Below are positions 44,195 through 52,569 of a stretch of DNA of 64,000 nt, one piece after another. Source of the DNA: Longimicrobiales bacterium (GTDB lineage: Bacteria > Gemmatimonadota > Gemmatimonadetes > Longimicrobiales > Gaopeijiaceae); NCBI GenBank assembly GCA_951828585.1, contig OX639991.1:1706576-1770575 (forward strand). The letters are read 5' to 3'. The notes under the pieces are model-generated. The model worked only from the letters and a program-made list of their open reading frames with translations, ran no database searches and had not been told where the DNA came from. Numbering within the stretch: the stretch's first letter is position 1; each line of letters begins with the position of its first letter. The position numbers and the translations under genes were made by a program.

Positions 44195-45872
44195 GGTGGG
44201 GTGTGACGGACCGTCACGTCTCGGACCCCCTCTGGTCTGCTCCGCCGCCCTCATCGCCCTTTCAGCATGTAGTCCGGGCGGCGACTCACGTCCGCCCGTC
44301 CCCGTCGTGTGGACCGATGGCGTGTTCGAGGAATGGATGGGCGTCGCTCCCGCCGTGGTCGATTCCGCGGGCGATGTACCGCAGGGCTCGCCGGTGGACC
44401 TGCGGGCGGTCTTCGTGCACGACGATCCCCGCTTCGTCCACCTCCTGATCGACCTGGGTGACACGGTTACGGTGCAGGGGATGCCCGGGACCGTTGAGAT
44501 CGTGCTCGACGCTGACGGGGATGGGGGGACGGGGGAGCCTCATGGCGGGGTGGCGGGTGCCGATCTGGCCATTGTCCTGTCCCGGCAGGGGGATCCGGTG
44601 GCGGATGTTTATGGCGCTGGAGTGGGGGTTTGCTGGATCGACGAAAGCGGTGTCGGCGACATCGAGAGCGCGTCAACCGTCGGTCTTCTCGTGTCCCCGA
44701 CCTACTCGTCCGACCGGTTCGAGGTGCGGCTGGACCGGCTCAGGCTGCGGGATCGGCTTGCCGAGCGATCGGATGGAGCCGGTGCGGTGGAGGAGCGAAC
44801 TGCGCGCCCCGCGGTTGTCGCCGGGAGGGTCCTGAGGGTGCGGTTGCGCTATCTGCGAGCCGGTGCCGTGGTCGACGAAACCCCTGTCTTCACGCACACG
44901 CTGGCCACTGCGCCGGGTGAGGCCCCGCCGTTGCTGGACGCGGACGCGGTGGCGAGAACCCCCAACACCCTGCGCGTCGTCGCATGGAACGTCTCGGACG
45001 GGAACTTCCGCGACCGCCCGGAACCCTTCCGGCGCGTACTGGCCGCTCTCGAGCCGGACGTGGTTCTCCTCGACGAGGTGTACGCCGATGTCGCCCTGGC
45101 GGATCTTTCCCGCTTCAGCCAGGGTCTGGGCCCGGTGAACGAATCGTCGTGGAACTGGTGGCTGGCAGCGGGCGGCGGCCGACAGCGCACCGCCGTCGGC
45201 GCGAGGGGCCTGGAGTTGCGTGGAGAGACCGCATTGGCCCGAGTGGACCACCCACCGGGCGCGCTTGACCAGTGGCTGCGCGAGGTCGGCGACGAACCGG
45301 AGTCGCCCCGCATGCCGCCGCCTTCCAGGCTGGCCCGCGCGGAAGCGGCCGGCGGCCTTTCGACGACCGGAGCCTGGGTCACCGTGGAAGGCCACCCGGT
45401 GCTCTTCGTCCCCGTCGACCTCCAGAGCGCGGGATACGACGGTTCTCCGCGCGACCGGCTCCGTGAACTTCAGGCGCAAACGCTCAACCAGGCGATCGCG
45501 GCCGTGCTCGCCGACCGGCCCGACGCCGGGCTCGTCATCGGTGGCGACCTGAATGTGGTCGGATCCGCGCGCCCGCTCGAGGTGCTGCGGTCCGGCCTCG
45601 GGGTCACCGGTGGCGACCTGAGCATCGCTCGGCTGGAACGACTCCGCGATCGCTCCCTGGCGACTTGGCGCAGCACCCGTGCGGGGGACCCGTTTTCGCC
45701 CGGCAGGCTGGACTACGTCCTCTACCGGGGGACGGTGCTGTGCATCGAACGCGCTTTCATCTTCGACGCAGCCGACCTGTCACGCGCGGCTCTGGCGCAG
45801 CTCGGCGTCCGCGAATCCGACACGCTGCAGTCCGACCATCTGCCGCTGGTGGTGGATTTCACGCTTCGTTGA
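44175..45872 (+). CDS. Endonuclease/exonuclease/phosphatase-family lipoprotein
   Basis: 565 residues. The signal has a lipobox (ALIALSAC). The N-terminal half (about 40-250) is a beta-rich domain (VVWTDGVFEEWMGVAP, VEIVLDADGDGGTGEP) like the domains used for binding. The C-terminal half is an EEP fold: LRVVAWNVSDGN, ALEPDVVLLDEVYAD, LVIGGDLNVVGSARP, RLDYVLYRG, QSDHLPLVVDF, giving the expected N, E, D/N, D and H residues. It is a likely extracellular nuclease or phosphodiesterase. The start overlaps the previous gene's end; ATG 44187 is an alternative. Confidence 0.85.
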   Translation: MTIGMGEVGCDGPSRLGPPLVCSAALIALSACSPGGDSRPPVPVVWTDGVFEEWMGVAPAVVDSAGDVPQGSPVDLRAVFVHDDPRFVHLLIDLGDTVTVQGMPGTVEIVLDADGDGGTGEPHGGVAGADLAIVLSRQGDPVADVYGAGVGVCWIDESGVGDIESASTVGLLVSPTYSSDRFEVRLDRLRLRDRLAERSDGAGAVEERTARPAVVAGRVLRVRLRYLRAGAVVDETPVFTHTLATAPGEAPPLLDADAVARTPNTLRVVAWNVSDGNFRDRPEPFRRVLAALEPDVVLLDEVYADVALADLSRFSQGLGPVNESSWNWWLAAGGGRQRTAVGARGLELRGETALARVDHPPGALDQWLREVGDEPESPRMPPPSRLARAEAAGGLSTTGAWVTVEGHPVLFVPVDLQSAGYDGSPRDRLRELQAQTLNQAIAAVLADRPDAGLVIGGDLNVVGSARPLEVLRSGLGVTGGDLSIARLERLRDRSLATWRSTRAGDPFSPGRLDYVLYRGTVLCIERAFIFDAADLSRAALAQLGVRESDTLQSDHLPLVVDFTLR

Positions 45873-45994
45873 GCGGTCGGAGTCGGGCCTGTCCGCCTAT
45901 CCGCCGGTGCAACCTGGGGCTGACGATTTGCGTCCATTGAGGTTGAGATCGTCGACCTCCGCTCGATACGGGACACCCGCCACCCCCGCACCCC

Positions 45995-48259
45995 ATGAAA
46001 CCTCCCCTCCGTACACATTCCGCAATCGCCGCCGCAGTCGCCCTCGCCGCCGCCATCGCCCCACCCACCCTCGCCCAGTCCCGATTCGTACCCGGCGCCT
46101 TCGAAGACCCGGTCGCGCGTCAACTCTACAGCGACGCCTACGACCGCTGGCACGCCCTCGACACGACGGTCGCCAGCTACACGGCCCTGATCCGGCAACG
46201 TGTCGCCGGCGCGGTGCGCACGCCGCTCCGGGACCGGGTCGTGTACAGCAACGAACACGCCGTGCGCACCTGGTGGAGGCGGGGAGCGGACCCCGTCACG
46301 ATGGTCCTCGGCAACCGCACCCGCCACCCCGGCCGCGACTTCATGCTGCGGCGGGGCGAGGCGGACCGGCTCGACGCGATGCCATACGCCGAACCGTTCT
46401 CGCCCGGCGACGACCACCTCCTCTTCGGCTGGAACCGCGAAGACGAAGTGGGTCCCCCCGGCGCCGATGGCCGCGCGCTCGTCCATCCCCTCTCCCATGG
46501 AGCCGACCAGGCCTACCGCTACAGCAGCGGCGACACGATTACCGTGTCCTTCCCGGACGGTCGCCAGGTCCGTGCCGTCGCGCTGCAGTTCATCCCCTAT
46601 CGGGCGGACGCGTTCCTGCTGACAGGCACACTTTGGATCGATCCCGTGTCGGGCGTGCTGATACGCGCGGTTTACCGGCCCAGCGTGGAAATGGACTTCC
46701 TGCGGGACGTCGATGACCCCGGCACGCCGGGAGCGAACCTGGCGCTTCGTCTCATGCCGGGCGTCTTCAAACCGGTCAGCCTGCGGCTCAATTCGATCTT
46801 CGTCGACTACGCGCTGTGGGAATTCGAGCACTGGCTGCCACACAGGGCCCGCTGGGAGGTGGTGGCGACCGCCGGGGCCCTCAAGGGCCGGCTCACGGTC
46901 GACGTGTCGTACGAAATCGAGTCCTTCACCAGCGTGTCCGAGGATCCGGGCGCCGCCGCGGGGCACGACGAGGCCGCCGACAGCGCCTTCGTCGCCACGC
47001 TGCTCTCCCGGGCAGGCGCCGGATACGAGCTGACGAACCAATCCGTGGCTCAGGGCAAGGACACCAGGTTCATCGTCCCGAAGGACCGCAGGCTCCTGGA
47101 AATCAGCCCCGAACTGCCGCCGCCGATCTGGGAGGACGCGCCGCGGTTCGCGACGATCGGGGAGCTGGAGGACCTGGTGGGCACGCTCGCCCAGGTGCCG
47201 GTCGCCTCGTACAGTCGCACGCCGTGGGCGTTCCGTTACGGCTGGGGTAGCCCCGAAATGGTACGCTACAACCGCGTCGAGGGCCTGGCGGCCGGGTTGG
47301 AGTTCGACGCGGTGATTGGCGGCCCGCACAAGGTGCTTACCTCCGCCTCGTTCGGCCTGGCCGATGGCAAGGTGAAGGCGCGCATCGACCTTGAGCGCTC
47401 GACCGAATTGCGCAGGCTGACTTTGGGAGGATTCCACGAACTCCGCAGCACGGACGCCGAGGCGGGCCACTTCCGGTTCGGCAACTCGATCACGGCCCTG
47501 GTGACCGGGCGGGACGAAGGCGAGTACTATCGTGCGACGGGCTTCGATCTGAGGTGGCGGGCCCCGGAGGGTGAGCGGGAGTCGTTCGTTTTTCGGGCGT
47601 ACGGCGAGCGTCAGGAGGCGGTGGAGACGCGGGCGGGCTTCGCGTTTTTCCAGGCGTTCGACGACGAGTGGAGCTTCGCGCCCAACCTGGAGGCCGACGA
47701 GGTCGACGAGGCGGGGGCCGAGGTGACGGTGCGGTCGTGGTGGGGTGAGGAGCCGGATCGGGCGCAGGCGGGTGTGGAGTGGTACGGTCAGGTCGCGAGG
47801 AACCGGCCGGTGGGAGGGGAGGGGGAGGGGGCGAGCTTTTTCCGGAGCAGCGCTGTGGCGCGGGCGAGGATTCCGTTTGCGGGGGATGAGTGGACGGGCT
47901 GGCGCCTGGGTGTGGAAGCTGCGGGTGGCACGACCTGGGGAGATGCGCCGGTGCAGCGGGCCTGGTTTCTTGGCTCGGCGGCGACGCTGCGTGGATACGA
48001 GCCGTCGGTGATGGGGGGTTCGAGTTTCTTGCGTGGTCGCGTGGAGGTGGCCCGGGTCTTCGAGGGGGTGGGTGTGAGCGTGTTCTACGATGTGGGTTGG
48101 GCGGGGGAGCGGGGTGGCTTCGAGGGGGGTGACCTGCTGTCGGCAGCCGGGCTGGGGCTCACCGTGCTGGACGGGCTGGTGCGGGCCGACATCGCGAACG
48201 GGTTGAGGGGGCCGGAGAAGCGGTTCCGGTTCTATCTGTACGCGGACGCGATTTTGTAG
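45995..48259 (+). CDS. BamA/surface-antigen-like outer-membrane protein
   Basis: 754 residues with a signal peptide ending PTLAQS. The N-terminal half is periplasmic-like (YDRWHALDTTVASYTALIRQRVAG, VLIRAVYRPSVEMDFLRDVDD). The C-terminal half has barrel strands and the final segment GSAATLRGYEPSVMGGSSFLRGRVEVARVF, which resembles the conserved RG(Y/F) motif of Omp85-type barrels. It ends FRFYLYADAIL. It is possibly a surface-antigen or DUF5686-like member. No POTRA domain is obvious, so a role in barrel assembly should not be assumed. Confidence 0.7.
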   Translation: MKPPLRTHSAIAAAVALAAAIAPPTLAQSRFVPGAFEDPVARQLYSDAYDRWHALDTTVASYTALIRQRVAGAVRTPLRDRVVYSNEHAVRTWWRRGADPVTMVLGNRTRHPGRDFMLRRGEADRLDAMPYAEPFSPGDDHLLFGWNREDEVGPPGADGRALVHPLSHGADQAYRYSSGDTITVSFPDGRQVRAVALQFIPYRADAFLLTGTLWIDPVSGVLIRAVYRPSVEMDFLRDVDDPGTPGANLALRLMPGVFKPVSLRLNSIFVDYALWEFEHWLPHRARWEVVATAGALKGRLTVDVSYEIESFTSVSEDPGAAAGHDEAADSAFVATLLSRAGAGYELTNQSVAQGKDTRFIVPKDRRLLEISPELPPPIWEDAPRFATIGELEDLVGTLAQVPVASYSRTPWAFRYGWGSPEMVRYNRVEGLAAGLEFDAVIGGPHKVLTSASFGLADGKVKARIDLERSTELRRLTLGGFHELRSTDAEAGHFRFGNSITALVTGRDEGEYYRATGFDLRWRAPEGERESFVFRAYGERQEAVETRAGFAFFQAFDDEWSFAPNLEADEVDEAGAEVTVRSWWGEEPDRAQAGVEWYGQVARNRPVGGEGEGASFFRSSAVARARIPFAGDEWTGWRLGVEAAGGTTWGDAPVQRAWFLGSAATLRGYEPSVMGGSSFLRGRVEVARVFEGVGVSVFYDVGWAGERGGFEGGDLLSAAGLGLTVLDGLVRADIANGLRGPEKRFRFYLYADAIL

Positions 48260-48266
48260 AGGGCCG

Positions 48267-48309
48267 AATGTCAACTATTGATTACAAAATGTGAACTGCG
48301 GTTTACATT
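48267..48309. repeat. Three-box AT-rich repeat, copy 1
   Basis: Boxes AATGTCAA (48267-48274), ACAAAATGT (48284-48292) and TTTACATT (48302-48309). The second and third boxes also form an inverted repeat (AATGTGAAC/GTTTACATT). The same three boxes in the same order recur at 50077-50114, bracketing the higA and propeller genes. Confidence 0.6.
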
Positions 48310-48370
48310 CTGTGACTCCGGGGCGTTGAAAACGCGACCCCTCGCACCGATCTGACGGATTGCAGAGTGA

Positions 48371-48511
48371 ACGGTAACACCGTACGCTATTCATCGGCTC
48401 TCGGGAGTTCACCGCGGGCAGTGGAGCGTCGCGGTCTCGCGCAACTGGAGGATCACCTTTGAAGAAGAGGACGGGATTGTGAGCCGTCTTGACCTGGAGG
48501 ACTACCCCTGA
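48371..48511 (+). pseudogene. higB: 3' remnant of a HigB-type toxin gene
   Basis: The frame encodes HRLSGVHRGQWSVAVSRNWRITF, then EEEDGIVSRLDLEDYP and a stop. GQWS-x-x-V-x-x-NWRI-x-F and the final DxEDY are the HigB/RelE-fold C-terminal signature. The stop overlaps the higA start (TGATG), the normal higBA junction. An in-frame stop (48368-48370) and the absence of the N-terminal half in any frame show that the toxin is truncated. Confidence 0.75.
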
Positions 48512-48837
48512 TGGCGGCCCAGGACATTCAGGTTGGCATGACCCCCTCTCATCCGGGGGAGTTCATTCGAGCCGAGGTAGTCGAGGAGTTGGGACTCAAC
48601 GTCTCGAGGGCGGCCCGGATTCTCGGGGTTCGGCGGGCGACGCTGTCGGACCTTCTCAACGGCAGGGCGTCTCTCTCTCCGGAGATGGCGCTGCGCCTGG
48701 AGAAGGCTTTCGGGGTGAGCATGGACATGTTGTTGCGGATGCAGGCGTGGCACGACGCCAAAGGGATGCGTGCCCGGGCGGACGAGGTTGAGGCGCGAAG
48801 ATGCGAGCCGGAACGAGAGTCGACAGGGGACACATGA
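48511..48837 (+). CDS. higA: HigA-family antitoxin without an intact toxin
   Basis: A 108-residue XRE-type helix-turn-helix protein of the HigA addiction-module family. MTPSHPGEFIRAEVVEELGLNVSRAARILGVRRATLSDLLNGRASLSPEMALRLEKAFG is complete and canonical. The usual C-terminal tail is extended with Arg/Glu-rich residues. Its toxin gene upstream is only a 3' remnant, so it is now an orphan repressor. The stop overlaps the start of the following propeller gene (ATGA), which may place that gene under higA control. Confidence 0.9.
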   Translation: MAAQDIQVGMTPSHPGEFIRAEVVEELGLNVSRAARILGVRRATLSDLLNGRASLSPEMALRLEKAFGVSMDMLLRMQAWHDAKGMRARADEVEARRCEPERESTGDT

Positions 48838-50051
48838 CGATTCGCAGGACTTCAAGATCAATCCTTGCAACCGTCCTCCTTTCCGCCTGCGCGGGCGATG
48901 TGGCTCAAGAGGCCACGACGCTGCGGGTCGACACGCTCAGCGACGGTTCCATTGTCGTCAACAACCCCGACGAGGGTCTCTGGGAAACCGATCCGGATGC
49001 GCGCTGGAGGATCACCGAAGACCTGCGCATCGGGAGTGCCACCGCCGAGGGACCGGACGCGTTCGGGGACGTGGGCTACCTCATGATCGACGAACTGGGC
49101 CGCTTCTGGGTCGGCGACCGGCAGGCCGACGAGGTGAGGGTGTTCGACGCGACCGGCCGCTTTGTGCGCACCGTTGGCAGGAGGGGCGAGGGGCCCGGCG
49201 AATTCCTGGGAATCGGCCGGATCTTCCCGGGGCCGAACAGCGAGGTCTGGATCGACGATGAGACGATGGAACGCTTCGAGGTCTTCGACACCGCGGGAAC
49301 GAGGATCGGGGGCTATAACAGGGACTCCAGGTTCTGGGACGGGATGTGGACCGATGAGGGACTCCTGCTATCGCTGGGTCCGCACCCTGAGAGTTTGGAA
49401 CTGGAGGGTGTCTACACGGTCTACCGTCGGGGGTCGGGCAGTCTGCTCGAGCCCGAGGGACGAGTCCTGGAAATGCCGGTGCCCCCGCCGGATCCACCGA
49501 TGCTCGAGTTCAAGTCCCCGGGTGGAGAAGCAGTTCGGGTCATACCTCCCCCGTTCAGTCCCACACGCAGATGGGATCTCGGGTCCCAGCGGGATGCGTG
49601 GTACACGAATGGACGCGATCTGGGTGGCCGCTATGAGATCCACCGGATAGACCTGGAGAGCGGCGACACCCTGCGGACGATCGTGCGCTGGTACCAGCCG
49701 GTCCAGGTATCGGACTCCATGCGGGCCGCGGCCCTGATGTCACTCTGGGGGGGATTCTCGTGGAGCGAACGGCCTTCGGAGACAGAGTGGCGCAAGGTAC
49801 CCGGCGTGTATCCGCCCGTGCGAAGCGTGTACCGGTCCGGCGATGGCACAATCTGGGTACGCCGTTCCATCGGAGACGGTGTCGACGGATTCGATGTCTT
49901 CGATCACGACGGGCGCTATCTCGGCCAGCCTGAAGTGCCCGACGGCCTGTTCGGGATGTCGGTTCGGTGGATCTTCGAGGACTACGTCTACGCGGTGGAC
50001 ACCGACGAGTTGGGGCTGGGCTACGTGGTTCGGCTGGCGATTCGGCGCTGA
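48834..50051 (+). CDS. 6-bladed beta-propeller lipoprotein
   Basis: 405 residues from the ATG at 48834, overlapping the higA stop. The signal ends in a lipobox (ILATVLLSAC). Blades include VRVFDATGRFVRTVGRRGEGPGEFLGIG and FDVFDHDGRYLGQPEVPDGLFG. It is a typical propeller of this genome. Translational coupling to an antitoxin gene is unusual for this family and suggests that the propeller arrived with, or was placed behind, the TA module. Confidence 0.85.
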   Translation: MTIRRTSRSILATVLLSACAGDVAQEATTLRVDTLSDGSIVVNNPDEGLWETDPDARWRITEDLRIGSATAEGPDAFGDVGYLMIDELGRFWVGDRQADEVRVFDATGRFVRTVGRRGEGPGEFLGIGRIFPGPNSEVWIDDETMERFEVFDTAGTRIGGYNRDSRFWDGMWTDEGLLLSLGPHPESLELEGVYTVYRRGSGSLLEPEGRVLEMPVPPPDPPMLEFKSPGGEAVRVIPPPFSPTRRWDLGSQRDAWYTNGRDLGGRYEIHRIDLESGDTLRTIVRWYQPVQVSDSMRAAALMSLWGGFSWSERPSETEWRKVPGVYPPVRSVYRSGDGTIWVRRSIGDGVDGFDVFDHDGRYLGQPEVPDGLFGMSVRWIFEDYVYAVDTDELGLGYVVRLAIRR

Positions 50052-50076
50052 TTCCGCGGGGGCTGGCTACTCGAAA

Positions 50077-50114
50077 ATGTCAAGTCAAGATTGCAAAATG
50101 TCATCTTTACATTT
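50077..50114. repeat. Three-box AT-rich repeat, copy 2
   Basis: AATGTCAA (50077-50084), GCAAAATGT (50094-50102) and TTTACATT (50107-50114), in the same order and orientation as at 48267-48309. It lies between the convergent propeller genes ending at 50051 and 50125. Confidence 0.6.
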
Positions 50115-50124
50115 CGTGCGATGA

Positions 50125-51327
50125 CTACCCGCAGTCCCCCGGCGACCTGAGTTCGTAGAGCACCAGGTAGGGCACGTCCAGTTCGGTATTGCCCGTCGCC
50201 CAGACTCGGTCGCCGAGGGCGGCCTCGAAAGCGATGCCGGTCGGGGCCTGCACGCGGAACTCGGGTTCGCCGTCCGGACCGAGAACGACCCAGACGGCTT
50301 CGTGGCCCTCCGCCGGCGCCGCGTCGCGCAGCCACGCGCGTTCGCCGTGGGTCAGGAAGAAGGATGAAATCGGTTCGAAGTAATCGTAGAGGAGCAGGCC
50401 CTCGGTGACGGCGTCGCGCACGTCGCTTGGGACTTGCCCGCCGACTTGGCGGACCAATGCTGCGGCGCCCCCCGCCCTCTCCACACCCTCGTCGATGAAG
50501 GCTTTGCGCGCGTCGGCCGATAGCGCGCGCAAGCGCGACCCGATCGTGGTCTCGCGCACCACGCTGCCGTACACGTCGTAGTGTCGCAGCACAAGCTCTT
50601 CCGGACGGTCGGGTTCCCAGTCGGCCGTCACGACGCCGTTGCCCTTCGCGTGGATCCGGTAGAGTGGCGGCGTCGTCATGGGGCGGAACCGAATGGTGGC
50701 TCCCATGGCATTCATCCAAGTGTTGTCGAGACGGAAGCCAAGGGTATCGCGGGCGGGTGCGGATCGGCTTCCGATGGTCATGGGGACGAGGACACGCTGA
50801 TCGCTCCAGTTGCCGCTTGCTGGGACGTAGTACCCACGCCCACGGGTCAGCGGGATCGACCTCCTCCACGTTGGTGGCGCGCTGCTCGGCGGGCCACGAT
50901 CCATTTCGGTCCGGATGTGCGCACCCGCCGAGTCGAAGTAGGAAATGTGCAGCAGCGTCGAGTGCTGCAGCCACACCGTGTCGCCCACGAAGCCGAAGCC
51001 GCCGAGAAGGGTAAACTCACCGGGTCCCTCACCCTCGCCGCCGATGTATCGCACGAAGCCGCCATCCGGATCGAGCACGGCAACTCGCGGATCCCCACCC
51101 CTCAAGTAGAGCCTGCCCGCGGGATCAAGCTCGAGCGCGGGCGTCCTCGAGAACGCGAGCCACTCGGGGACGTCGAGCCCGCCGCCCAGGCGGAGAACCT
51201 CGCACGCCTCCTTGAACTCGGCATCGGCGACGAGTTGCGCGGCAGCGTGGGTGGTCGGGAAGGCGACGGTGGCTGCGGCTGCGGCCACTGCTGCCAGTGG
51301 GTGCGCCAGGGTTTTGATCGTCATCAT
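50125..51327 (-). CDS. Secreted 6-bladed beta-propeller protein
   Basis: 400 residues. The signal peptide ends AAAQL. The first blade has DPDGGFVRYIGGEGEGPGEFTLLGGFG with the family GEGPGEF turn. Strands such as VWLQHSTLLHISYFDSAG and WVVLGPDGEPEFRVQAPTG follow. Two starts (Met1, Met2) are adjacent. It is the last gene of a minus-strand run after the NamZ-like gene (57-base gap). The ligand is unknown. Confidence 0.85.
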   Translation of the reverse strand: MMTIKTLAHPLAAVAAAAATVAFPTTHAAAQLVADAEFKEACEVLRLGGGLDVPEWLAFSRTPALELDPAGRLYLRGGDPRVAVLDPDGGFVRYIGGEGEGPGEFTLLGGFGFVGDTVWLQHSTLLHISYFDSAGAHIRTEMDRGPPSSAPPTWRRSIPLTRGRGYYVPASGNWSDQRVLVPMTIGSRSAPARDTLGFRLDNTWMNAMGATIRFRPMTTPPLYRIHAKGNGVVTADWEPDRPEELVLRHYDVYGSVVRETTIGSRLRALSADARKAFIDEGVERAGGAAALVRQVGGQVPSDVRDAVTEGLLLYDYFEPISSFFLTHGERAWLRDAAPAEGHEAVWVVLGPDGEPEFRVQAPTGIAFEAALGDRVWATGNTELDVPYLVLYELRSPGDCG

Positions 51328-51384
51328 TCTCGTCCGGTCTCGGCTGGGGGTCGCCCTTCGTTATGTCAGAGTCAGCCAGCCAGG

Positions 51385-52569
51385 TCAGTATAGCAGGTAC
51401 CGCTCCACCGACGCGTCGAAGGCCTCCAAATCGGCCTTCTCACCCTCCAGAATCTCGTCGGTGGCCACACCGTCCTGTACACCCTCACGCAGCCCCGAGT
51501 GCCCCCACAGGATGTCGATCGGGGGCAGGCTCTCTTCGTATTCGTAGGGGGGTTGCCGCCAGCCGAAGTCGTGCGGAGCCAGCGCGCGGGCCGCGACGAG
51601 GATCTCGACGGCGGTGCGGACCGGTTCGAAGGCGTGGGGGTCGGGTACGTGCAGCTGGGCGCCGCCACACAGCGTGCCGGCATGCTTCTGGAAGGTGGGT
51701 TCGAAGTGGCAGGGGCGGAGATGGACGCCGGGGAGGTGGGCGTCGGTGAGTCGGGTGGTCAGGGCCGTGGGGTCCAGCCAGGGGGCGCCGAAGAGTTCGA
51801 AGGGGCGGGTCGTGCCGCGTCCTTCGGAGAGGTTGGTGCCTTCGAGCAGCACCATGCCGGGGTAGACAACGCAGGAATGAGGGGTGGGGAGGTTGGGGCT
51901 GGGCATGACCCAGGGGAGACCGGTGTCGGGCCAGAGCCTGGAGCGCTCCCAGCCGTCGCATGGGATGACGGTGAGATCGCAGCCGATGCCGCGCTCCTCG
52001 TTGAGCCAGCGAGCCATCTCGCCGCAGGTGAGGCCGTGGCGGAGGGGGACCGGGTGCAGGCCGACGAAGGACTTATAGCCGGGTCGCAGCACGGGGCCCT
52101 CGCGCCGGGCCCCGCCGATGGGGTTGGGGCGGTCCAGAACGACGAAGCGGACGTTCGCCTCGGCGCAGGCTTCCATGGCGAGGGCCATGGTCCAGATGAA
52201 GGTGTAGACGCGCACGCCCACGTCCTGGAGATCGAACAGGAGGGCGTCGAGTCCGTCAAGCATTGTGGGGGTGGGCTTGCGGGTCTCGCCGTAGAGGGAG
52301 TGGACCGGGATGCCGGTGGCGGGATCCGAGTAGTGGTCGGACTCGATCATGTTGTCCTGCTTCTCGCCGCGGGCGCCGTGCTGGGGGCCGAAGAGGGCGC
52401 GGAGGTCGTAGCCGGCGTTGCCGATGGCGTCGGCGGCGTGGGTCAGGTCCGAGGTGACGGACGCGGGGTGCGCGATGAGGCCGAGGCGCTTGGTGCGCAG
52501 ATCTTCCGACTCGGCGGCTTCCCCGCTGACGAGGCGATCCAGGCCGGCGTGACTCACGGTCAGGGTCAA
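51385..52569 (-). CDS. DUF1343 protein, NamZ-like exo-beta-N-acetylmuramidase
   Basis: About 394 residues. RLGLIAHPASVTSDLTHAADAI, LFGPQHGARGEKQDNM, SLYGETRKPT, LLFDLQDVGVRVYTFIWTM and VLDRPNPIGG are the hallmark blocks of DUF1343, whose characterised member NamZ releases terminal N-acetylmuramic acid from peptidoglycan fragments. The start is probably TTG 52569, overlapping the amidohydrolase stop (TTGA), or GTG 52557. No signal peptide is visible with these starts, whereas many homologues are exported. It is coupled to the upstream amidohydrolase gene. Confidence 0.88.
   Translation of the reverse strand: MTLTVSHAGLDRLVSGEAAESEDLRTKRLGLIAHPASVTSDLTHAADAIGNAGYDLRALFGPQHGARGEKQDNMIESDHYSDPATGIPVHSLYGETRKPTPTMLDGLDALLFDLQDVGVRVYTFIWTMALAMEACAEANVRFVVLDRPNPIGGARREGPVLRPGYKSFVGLHPVPLRHGLTCGEMARWLNEERGIGCDLTVIPCDGWERSRLWPDTGLPWVMPSPNLPTPHSCVVYPGMVLLEGTNLSEGRGTTRPFELFGAPWLDPTALTTRLTDAHLPGVHLRPCHFEPTFQKHAGTLCGGAQLHVPDPHAFEPVRTAVEILVAARALAPHDFGWRQPPYEYEESLPPIDILWGHSGLREGVQDGVATDEILEGEKADLEAFDASVERYLLY

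Noticed and set aside
48267-48309. Three-box repeat considered only as a terminator for the barrel gene
   Set aside because: The paired boxes are AT-rich and weak as a hairpin, and the same box order recurs at 50077-50114, which a simple terminator would not explain.
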